This document shows positions 55,331-64,000 of a DNA stretch of 64,000 bases, piece by piece. The stretch comes from Evernia prunastri (Eukaryota > Ascomycota > Lecanoromycetes > Lecanorales > Parmeliaceae). Under the pieces are notes generated by a model. That model made no database searches. It was not told where the DNA came from and was given only the letters and a program-made list of their open reading frames with translations. The stretch is taken from NCBI GenBank assembly GCA_003184365.1, contig NKYR01000058.1, positions 127,662 through 191,661 of the forward strand. The letters are read 5' to 3'. Made by a program: the position numbers and the translations under genes. Numbering within the stretch: the stretch's first letter is position 1; each line of letters opens with the position of its first letter.

Positions 55331-55601
55331 NGAATGACGTCAGGAGAATCCTACAGCGAGCTTTCAGGATTGCCCGGAATAGTTCAGATAGCAAGGGGCG
55401 AATATGAGAGCATAAGAAGAGTTGACTGCTGGGCTAGTCGTCGCCGGTAGGTGTCAGGCTTGCTTCGACAAGACACCTGGAAAGACTGGAATAGCTGGCA
55501 AAAACGCAGACAACGACTGGCAATGGCTAGAAGGCCAATAGTAACGACAAGACAGAAGAGAATGATCGATTCAAGGCCACCAGATTCCGAGAATGGGCAC
55601 C

Positions 55602-55740
55602 AGTTGGAATGTACGGTTCTTAGTGGGAAGAAAGGATGATATTCTATGGAAGACGAAGGATCCTGCAGGAGGATATCCCTGCCTGCTGACTAAGTATATG
55701 CTAAGCTAAACTCAGTGCCTCCCGGTACCACCTTCCAACT
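55602..55740 (-). repeat. Right (5') LTR, 139 bp
   Basis: Direct repeat of 54174..54312 with two base differences. Confidence 0.8.
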
Positions 55741-56344
55741 CTATATCCTTTTGGTCTTCGTGATGAGATCAATAAGCTTGTTGAAATACAGCTTGATCGA
55801 GAGTTGCAACAATACCGGATTCAATGCTGCTTCTGCAAGCCTCGAAGAGCCAGCCTCCCTCCCTTCTGCCTACTTCGTCTTCCATCCTCAGCAAGTTCCA
55901 ATTTCCGCCATTTCCTACACATGCAGCCCGAGGCCGCCAGCCAGCCAGTGACAACTGCAATCAGATACTCTGTAGGCTGAGAAATGCAATGTGACCGTGA
56001 TCTAGGTCTTTGGACTTATGGCTTCCGTACCGATCCGTCCGCAACTGTTACCAACCTTTAATAAGTAATGCAAAGATACACCAGTCATTTCCGTCAACGA
56101 AGTCCTGCACCGTATAGAGGCTGACACGCTGGCCCTCTTTATCATCTCCTTTTTGTATGAGAGAGCCTACCTCCTCTTCTATCAATGAGGTAATTGAGCA
56201 AGAATTTCTTCTTCGCCGCGTTTGTTAATGTCACTGCCGCCTGGTATTAGCCACGGACATCAATACGTCGCAGTGCAGTGGTCGCTTGTCTTCGTTGCAA
56301 CTATATCTGTGTCTCTCCGCTATAGTATTTAAGATATACTTTCA
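55741..56344. other. Intergenic, no gene seen
   Basis: About 600 bp; no supported feature. Confidence 0.45.
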
Positions 56345-56970
56345 ACTAGAGTATACGGGGATGATTACGCGATACTGACAGCTTTGGTATTATGATATCG
56401 CTTGGAAACCAGGTGTCCTTGATGAACCTCCCACTAACGCTGTGTTAGCTGTGTGCCCCAGCCATCTTCCAGGTCAAGAAAGGATCTGGTCGGAACGTTC
56501 AATACCTGGGAACTTCGCAAGTAGAAAACATCGGTCGAGATATCTACATCACACTGTTTTTCGACTTTTTTGGCATATTCTTCGCCAGGATCACCGTTTG
56601 TCTGTTCATCCTACAGCTCTTGCTTGTTACAGAGAGATTCTCCTGCCGGTAACCAGTGCTCGCCATTGACGTAAAGGATATATTTGTGTAATTGTGTACG
56701 GATACGTTGAGAACAATACTGACCTGGACAGCTGGACCTACGGGCTCATGGTGTCCTTCACCGTCATCACATTGACCACATTCCTCTTCATTTCCTTCCA
56801 TCTCTTAGAAGAGCCAAAGAGTCTAACACCCTCCAGGCCAACAAGGTCTCTTTTCCCTCACCTTCCAAATCTTCGACCCATCGAGTATCCGCTGCTTTTC
56901 CACTACGAGTCAACCGCTCGCTCAGAGAACCTGCCGAATACTTTTCTTCTCGCTACCTGCCTCTGATCCA
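56345..56970 (+). pseudogene. Fragment of a fungal rhodopsin-like (Pth11-related) membrane protein
   Basis: GDDYAILTAL near 56360, an apparent 60-nt intron with a CACTAAC branch ending at TTAG 56448, then PAIFQVKKGSGRNVQYLG, VENIGRDIYITLFFDFFG and FARITVCLFILQLLLVTERF. A second hydrophobic piece follows after another break (DSWTYGLMVSFTVITLTTFL). These match the middle of fungal 7-TM rhodopsin-like integral membrane proteins. No start or first helices were found upstream, and stops follow ERF. It is a truncated relic; a poorly recognised gene with more exons is less likely. Confidence 0.5.
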
Positions 56971-57660
56971 CCTCATTGTTCAGCACTGATGGCTCACGCG
57001 GCGTGGGCATCGCGCTACCAGCGAGGATATCAAGAAGTACGATTCACTCTGACCTTGTCTCGCCCTAGCGGCTTAATTACTGGATCCGCCGCCGACTGAC
57101 AACCAAGGTGTTGTCCCGATGAGCATCGAAAGACCCCCGGCTACTGTGAGCTGGTACAACTTATAGGGCGCTGCGGTAGCCGCTGTTGGTATGCGCAATA
57201 GAGCTGGGAATGATCGGAATGAGCGGGTGGTGACTTGTGGAACGTGTGTAAGTAATGGGGCTACATGTTTTGGTTCGCATGCTCACTGATCTCATAGCTT
57301 AGATGCTTACTATCTGAGTGACGAGGGGAGGTTGAAGATTGTTGCCGATGGACTCGGATTGAACCTAGCTAGTGTTACTAGGCCTCAAATGTCCACTGCT
57401 GCCTACTTTGCGGAACGTTTGTGAAAATATCGGTCACTTATTACAGACGTGGTCACGCAAAGCAGAGGGAACCCATATAGCATCATGACAGGTTCACAGG
57501 GCACGGAATGATATCCCGATCTAAGTACCGGAGTTGCTGCCGCCAACGTGTTTCTCTGAAGCTCACATGAATTTTACTTGCTGGCCCCTTGTTTGCTAAG
57601 CAATGTAGGCAACCAACATCCCCAAACTCTGGCGGTTCCACTTTCCGTATCGCCACCACC
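56971..57660. other. Intergenic, no gene seen
   Basis: About 690 bp with no supported coding region; includes the 3' flank of the CCCH gene. Confidence 0.45.
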
Positions 57661-58769
57661 TTAGTGCTCATATGCATCCTCCGAAACGATCCTCAGATCC
57701 GATATGTGCATATCAGCATAGAACCTGCAATGCATTTGGTGGCAAGTTGGCACAGGGCAATGATGTCCCGCATAGCAAATCGGGTCCCGGCAGCTATTCG
57801 ACTGCCGGCACGGAAGGCCCCTTGCCAGATACCGGAGCCCGTTCAGTTGCTCATTATCCAGCCGTCCATCGTGGCGTGCCGTGCAATTTTTGTCCGGGCA
57901 TTCCCCTCGAAGGTAATACGGGTTGCAGAATTTCATGTTTCGAAGCCAGGAGAGGACCGATTCCATGGGCCTGATGGGAGGATCGACCCTCTGAGAGTGT
58001 ACGTTGCGGAAGATGACGGGCCTTGGCCTGCTCACTTGAGGTCGGTGCCCGATGTCGCGGAATACACCTTGGAACGAGCATTGCTTTAGCCTGGGGAGTA
58101 CGCTCATCAAATATGGAGCGCCTGGTGAATCCTTGAAGAGCATCACTTTTTCTGTGCTTAGACTGTTTTCGTGCAATATTTTGGTTATCGTGTCATCCAC
58201 AACGCTCCCAAACAGGATCAGTTTGCAATGCGGGTCTGAGATATTGGTTTTGAGCATGTCGGTGAGGCCTGTCGTATAGCTGTCAGTATGGTTCGCTCAT
58301 TCTCTGCATCGTATGTGGGCTTACTGCGCCCTCGATACGCTGGTATGCTCATCCTATCCTCTATGGGAACAAATTCCACCAGTGACTCGACGCTGTTAAA
58401 GCCTTGAAGGAACCATCCGAAGTTCACGCGGTTTGGTATCACACGCGCGTCGAAATACGCGTCGCTAAGCCATTCATGGTTGCCAGCAATACGAACTGTT
58501 AAGGGCATCACCTCGTATTGCCACTTGTGTAGCCATTCGCTGATGGCGTGAGCCAATGTAGTGGCAGCTTCTACGCCTCCAGTTTCGTCTCTGCCGACAT
58601 ATTTGTCCAGGAACTAGGATGCCACTTTGTATCAGCACTTACACCTTGCTCGAAATAGCGCTTAGAAGTTTACCTGGAAGCAGTTTCCGTTGATAAGGAC
58701 GGAGATAAAGGCGTTTGGATCGCCTTCCATGCGCTCGTCCATTCTTGTGTCTCTGCCAAGAGATGACAT
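57661..58769 (-). CDS. CCCH tandem zinc-finger protein (fungal DUF7923-type)
   Basis: Three exons fit: 58674..58769 (ATG at 58769, MSSLGRDTRM), 58325..58613 and 57661..58268, totalling 993 nt (330 residues); introns are 60 and 56 nt with GTAAAC and GTAAGC donors. The first half resembles the fungal N-terminal domain with the ISVLINGNCFQ start, DETGGVEAATTLAHAI, GWFLQGFNSVESLVEFV and CKLILFGSVVDD. Three CCCH-type fingers follow: CNPYYLRGECPDKNCTARH, PCRQSNSCRDPICYAGH and CPVPTCHQMHCRF..MH. Such proteins likely bind RNA, but no role is known. The N-terminal coiled coil seen in longer relatives is absent, so the start could lie upstream or the copy may be shortened. No lesion was seen within the model. 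Confidence 0.8.
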
Positions 58770-61700
58770 CTTCTCATCAGAGGTCAAGAACCGTATTCTC
58801 TGGCCGGACATTAGCAGCTACTTCCTGGTTGGCTGTTTAGAGAAATTTTAATCATCGGCGGATGTTGCAACCGTGAAGATTACCTCAGGTTGCGCAAAGA
58901 TAAGGGGTGAGCCAGGAGAAGTGTTATGTGGGCAAATCGAAAGCGCTGAGAGCTCCGGCAAATGCAAGAAGTGTTAAGTGAGACAGCTGGGAAGAGAAGG
59001 GAGCTGATTGTAGCATGAAAAGGGGTGCTCAGTGGGCTCGGGAGACTCAGGACATTCTTTTGCAACTTTAGCATCCGTCACCTCTGACAAAAGCTAATCC
59101 GATTCGGTAAACTGTGTTGTTTCATAAGAACTCATCTGGTGACCTGAAGGCAAAACTCATCGGCGTTTCTTCGGCCGGTCTACTGTAGTCTCGAAGGTGG
59201 TTACAATGTCTCAGACAGAAATGGAAAAATCCAGAAGACAATGGAATTGTACGCCATTCACTCCCTTGCATTCTCCTCGGACAGGTCCCATTGCTTTTAT
59301 ACAACATCTCTGCTTCTTAATGTTCAAAACTGTTTAGGATATTATACACAGCACTCATGATCTATGCATCATCCTTTCTAAAAGTTACCTTACGAGGCAA
59401 TAGACAGAATCCATGCTGACGGAACGTAACAAGGCGCAAAGTCGTCTATATCCAGTTGTCTACTGAGAAAAATGTATCCTCAAAACAAAAGAGCATGCGC
59501 ATGATCATGTTTATGGACACAATACAGAAATCAGCTATTGACCAGGAGATCTGTTACGCCAAGTCTGAACTCTCTCCAACAAGGCGCGGCGCGATTATAA
59601 CCAAGACCATGACTGGCCTGTTTGCTATAGACCTCAAGCCCGCTGGACCATTCCACCAATAAGCCTGCGAAAGTCTATCCCTCCTTGACAGGTTTTTTAT
59701 GTAAACTATGGATGACCTGGCCATTATGCATGATGCCGGACATTTTGTAGGGCGCAATCCTACTATGCCGCTGCAGCCTGGCTATTGGTCCGTCAAGCCA
59801 GAAGGAACAAGCCAATCGGGTACTTGAAACGAGAATAGGCGCCAACAACTCTGCGCCAGCCAATGGGAAGTTGACAGTGAAGCTTTGGACCATGCAGAGG
59901 CGTGGGGAGAAATTCAGTCTCCTTTAATTGCATTACGGTTGCCGACGTTTCTGGCTTAGTTGATATCCCTGGATACAGTTCGACCGAGCACGTGCACACG
60001 ATTGTCCTCCTAATTTAATTAAAGATGTTAGCACCACGCCCTCAACGTCGTGATTACGAGAAGCAACTCGGTGAATAATATAAACATTTCGCTGATAAAA
60101 CAATGCTTGGCAAGCAATTGTAGCAGTCGCCTTCTCCTGAAGCCACATTTGAGAAGGTTTACTGGACGTAAGATTTGCCCTACTGAGGGCAAGCCCGCTT
60201 CTTTCAGTACTGCATGTATGTAAGCTGCACTGCAATATTCGTGATACTGAGGAAGCGAGGGCAAGTTCTGGTTCTGCCAAGCCAATGTTCATTTTGATCG
60301 AAGTCTCATTTCTCTATCTCAGCGCTTTTGCGACTCAAAGGATTGTTCCGATCTTGTGAAAACTGCTCCATCCATCTGAGCCGAAGAAATTGTGAATTGG
60401 AGAGCATTCAACTCACAGACCTGGGCCACTAAGATGCGGGTCTGAAGCAGAGTGCACGCATACTGAAGTGGTGTGCCTACTGCCGAAGGAATTTATCACC
60501 GTGGCTGTACAATCCCCGATCCTTCCCTCGATCAGAATATCCTCAAGTGGCCACACTAGTATCATTTGGGAAGCATGTACTGTAGGACTCTTTGCCATCC
60601 CTTAATCCGTGCCGAATTTCACGTACAATAGTTCCCGCGACGGCGCGAAAGATCTTTCTTCAGACTGAGTCCATGCAAATCTAGTGAGAATTTCCAGGCC
60701 TGATGTATAGTAGATGTTTCAATACTTTCAAGCCCGACGCTTTGATGTTCCACCTCTGTCGAAGCGCAGTCGGTTCGCGCCGAGGCAACGGGTCGAAAAG
60801 GTGCCGAGAATTTGGAAAATCTCCTGGCTCCTGCAATGCTGACATGCATACGCAAGGACCCTACCGTAATTTCCGCATGCTCCACAAATCGAATCTGAGG
60901 GTGCAGTATGTTGTAAAAGGGCTGTCTTTATGAAACAGGGGGCGAGTTCCAGCGCCAGGATTTAGCACGTGCTGGATTTTGAACAAGATTCACAAAATAG
61001 CCGATAGGGGGTACCTTCTATAGATCGCTCACGTCCCCGGCGCATGAGCTCCAAGCTCCGTTCCTCTCCAGTGAGATGCCAAATTGCGACCTTTCCAGCC
61101 TCACACATATAATTCAGGTTAACCCACCATTTGTCTCTGTCACAAATCCTGTCGAACTCGATGTTAATGCTGACAGACAGTCGTTTGAACTTTACTCCCT
61201 CCTTCAGATTCTCAAGGTTTTCTACCTACTCCCGAGCGATCTTACTAGCTTGATTACGCGGAAGCAGTCCGGCTTCGGGACGGGAGTACGGCTTGAGTGT
61301 AGAGACCGCGAGGCGGCCAATATTTCGGAATACGCAGAGCGTGGTTGATGAATGTTACGCATAGCAATTGACCAAAGATGTTTGCAGTGCTGTGTGAGTG
61401 CTGGGACACATTGAATTTGTGAGACTACTCCGAATTAGCATGTATTGACCAGCCATCGCTTTTACGTACTTCACGAACTCGACCTTTTGCAGCAAGACTT
61501 TTGAGAGTGTTTATGCAGCTTAATAGCTTACTCAAGACTGGGCCGAGCTTTCGTAGATGCTCTCCTGTCGACAAACGATCAAAATAGTGACAAACTATAA
61601 CCAAGCTCTGTCCGCGTTTGCCTAGTGCCTTTTATGCATTCTAGGCATATTCCATCATTGTTGCATTCATATAACTAGCCACTCCTTGTCTCCATCAGCC

Positions 61701-64000
61701 ATGAACATGGCTGATGGCCACATAGCTAGACTCACTATGTATTGAAACGATCAGGTATAGAAGAACGATGTATAGGATCCTTAAATTGCCTATCTCAGAC
61801 CTCCCCTCGAGGTATCCTTATGTGCCCTACTAAATAAGTGGCTGGCATCACAACCTCGGCTAAAATGCCGGGAGGAGGCTGGGAACCAACAACCAAATTT
61901 CAACACTATGCACTTTCTATCACCACTGCTGTGCCCCGCTGGAAGGTCTTCAAACCGGATAGCTTTTGGGGCTGGAGGTCTTTGGTAAACGCGAGGCTTG
62001 ACGGAAAGTGGGAGACATTGACCAGCTGAAGATGGGTAATATTGGACTAATCGCATATATAAAAGATCGTGAGAAGGTTCCCACCTAAAAAGCCTCGGAT
62101 GACCAGCTCCTTAACAGAAGGGAGTTTGCGAGTGTCAGGTATGTCCCAACCGAAATTGATGATGGGCTCGTCGCTACCTGTTAGATGAAGTGTTTTTGGC
62201 TGTGGATTCGCTCACAGGCCGCTTTCGATCGTGGACCCTCCCAAGGGTCTGCTGAGCGTTTTGGAGGAGACCATGCTCTTGTACGAGACCACAGTCGTGG
62301 CTTGGTGTGAGCAAGAGGAAAATCTCGAGCGACGTCATGCCGTCGTCCGACTCCACCTATTTAGGCGCAATGCTGGCCACCTTACGTGGATACGCGGGCA
62401 AGTGAGGCTGGTATGTTCAATGGACTGCGCAAAGTTGGGGCTAACGAGTCAGTATAAGAGACTAGTGTATTAAATGCTAGCTTCTATTCTCGAGACTAAA
62501 GGTTTTGATTCTCTTCACCGTTGAAAATCTCGCACCGGCAGACTTGCCAAGGGAGAACCTTAGACGAGAAAAATCTGGTAATGGCCCAAGATTAGCGCGA
62601 TTCATCTTAATCCTAAAGTATGCTCGATCATAGCGCGCTTACCATCCCATCATTGTCAATCGCCTGCCGAAAAGCAACGCAGGGAATTCATACGGATACT
62701 CCAATTTCTCGTGACTGATCACACTATTCTTCCCTCACCATCGAGACTATGACGCAGTACCCTTCAAAGCTACCTCTCCTTACCTACGAGTTCCTCTCTT
62801 CTCCCAACACAAAATCCTGAGCCCAAGGTCCACGATGCATTTGCCCGCGGATGGTCGATCTAATGCCAATCTACGATCTTATCGAGACACTGTAGACCAC
62901 AGACGGAGAACCAAACGTTGAGTTCACTGCTTTTCGTGTAATCCTTTCGTGTAAGTGCCGACTCTATCCGATCTCGACATGTCAATCCCGTTGTTGCTGA
63001 CACAACAAAACTCTCTACACTAGGGGTTGTGGCACGGAAGAAGCCTCGACTCGTACCAAGAAAATGCGATTCGACAGAACAGAAACATTGGATTCTGTGG
63101 GCCGTCTGTATTTCAGTGATTGCAATGTGTGTGTGCCAGAAGCTCAGTACTTTTTATCGCGGTAAAGTGGGTCTATGCAACATTCTGACTAACGACTTGA
63201 TGGAGGAGCGCTAATCTACGGCTGCCCGGTTTTAAAGAATCAAGTTGGGCTCATGGTTGCATCCGGCAAACGATCGGATTAGCAACTACCGTCACGAACG
63301 TTACCTCAATCATCTCTCCAAGCGCATACTGTAATTTTCTCAGACCCCCAATCGTATAAACCAAGGTGTTGTGGGTCATGCGCGAACCTAGTCAAAGACA
63401 TTGCAATCATTACTTGAGTCGCCATGGGCTAACGGGAGACCTGGTGAGGAGTCTACGTGTTGTTCAGCAGATCGTAATCTGCCGGCTCCCATCACACAAA
63501 GTGGACGCTCCCTTGAAGAAGCAATCATTCACGAGAAAATCACGGCAGTTCCAGCCACAGTGCAAAGCTTACATGGCTGTGAAAAGGCTGTGTCCTGATC
63601 AGCAAGACTTGTCGTTCCTCCTTCCTTTTTTCTTGTTCCTGCGTCTGTCTTATCAGCTTGACGGCGGGGATTGGACCCACATGACGTCACATTGCTTCTG
63701 CTTCTTTCTGCTCTCGCATTTCTGGAGCACCTTTGAGTTGCTCTGGCTTGTATTAGCGGGAAAACGGCACCACCGCCCCTCTGACTGTACTTCGTATAAA
63801 AATTCGGATTGCCGATGGATGCCTGCCCAGGTCAGGCTTTCTCTATTCATCAAGTCAGCGATGATGCGGAGAATACAACATGGAAGCTGTCGTTTGGGAA
63901 ATCGCGCAGACTAACGGCATTGCCAGCCGTGCTCCAAGCCTGAGCTAGGAAAGCAATTTACCGACATATACTGGTGGCCAAGTCTAGACCGCAGACCGGG
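58770..64000. other. Long region without a recognisable gene
   Basis: More than 5 kb in which no frame shows known motifs, splice-consistent exons or long uninterrupted coding. Short frames at 61076..61348 (+), 62231..62473 (+) and 63366..63914 (+) are unremarkable. The only structures seen are the dispersed repeat at 61624..61719 and its hairpin. It may be degenerate mobile DNA or hold genes I cannot recognise. Confidence 0.45.
61624..61719. repeat. Dispersed repeat copy 2 with 12-bp hairpin
   Basis: Matches 25971..26059 in block order. It contains a perfect hairpin: CCATCAGCCATG (61692..61703), a two-base loop, then CATGGCTGATGG (61706..61717). In the other copy the hairpin is degraded. 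A miniature element remnant is possible. Confidence 0.5.

Larger units (their letters stand above)
54174..55740 (-). mobile_element. Ty3/gypsy-like LTR retrotransposon remnant
   Basis: Direct 139-bp repeats at 54174..54312 and 55602..55740 share AGTTGGAA/TTCCAACT ends and differ at two adjacent bases. Between them on the minus strand lies the end of an integrase gene. Just inside the right-hand LTR, TGGTGCCCATTC could be a primer-binding site, placing the 5' end on the right. Reverse transcriptase and gag are absent, and ambiguous bases at 54376 and 55331 mark probable collapsed sequence. No target duplication was found, so the copy may be rearranged. Confidence 0.8.

Noticed and set aside
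63366..63914. 182-codon plus-strand frame
   Set aside because: Composition is not protein-like, no motifs and no splice context.

Overview
This window is fungal nuclear DNA, almost certainly a filamentous ascomycete (Pezizomycotina; a Dothideomycete is my guess). The support is short introns (about 45-65 nt, occasionally 250+) with GTAAGT-like donors and CTAAC-like branch sites, STAND/NLR-type NACHT proteins, an OPT transporter, an MSS51-like MYND protein, and a CCCH protein of a fungal-restricted family. Nonsense changes in CpA context (CAA to TAA, TGG to TAG) suggest past RIP-like mutation. No rRNA, tRNA or CRISPR was seen. Gene models were spliced by hand; where stated, exon lengths sum to a multiple of three.

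Layout. 0-5 kb: 3' truncated alanyl-tRNA synthetase (minus, one single-base frameshift, possible non-AUG mitochondrial leader) divergent from an unusual Asp/Asn beta-hydroxylase-nucleotidyltransferase fusion (plus). 5-10 kb: an intact NACHT-ankyrin NLR. 10-19 kb: a small orphan, a decayed 2OG-Fe(II) oxygenase, two large orphans and a 340-bp polypyrimidine tract. 19-25 kb: a decaying tandem array of FHA-domain protein kinases, one copy split by a young LTR element. 26-35 kb: a secreted six-cysteine protein, an orphan with an internal duplication, a double-MYND/MSS51-like protein and another orphan. 36-43 kb: a broken MDR alcohol dehydrogenase, a nucleotidyltransferase-like orphan and an oligopeptide transporter. 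44-50 kb: a hAT-type MITE with a perfect 8-bp target duplication, and a second NLR that is broken just before its P-loop. 50-56 kb: a 153-bp LTR pair, a perfect 35-bp fold-back repeat, an amino-acid/GABA-type permease and a Ty3/gypsy-like remnant. 56-64 kb: a 7-TM relic, a CCCH zinc-finger protein and about 5 kb with no recognisable gene.

Together the genes look like a housekeeping edge (AlaRS) passing into accessory sequence rich in immune-like NLRs, kinase duplications, orphans and mobile elements. The two nutrient transporters both have upstream GATA (AreA-type) motifs. Single ambiguous bases at 20332, 51061, 54376 and 55331 all lie inside LTR elements, so the assembly probably collapsed their interiors.
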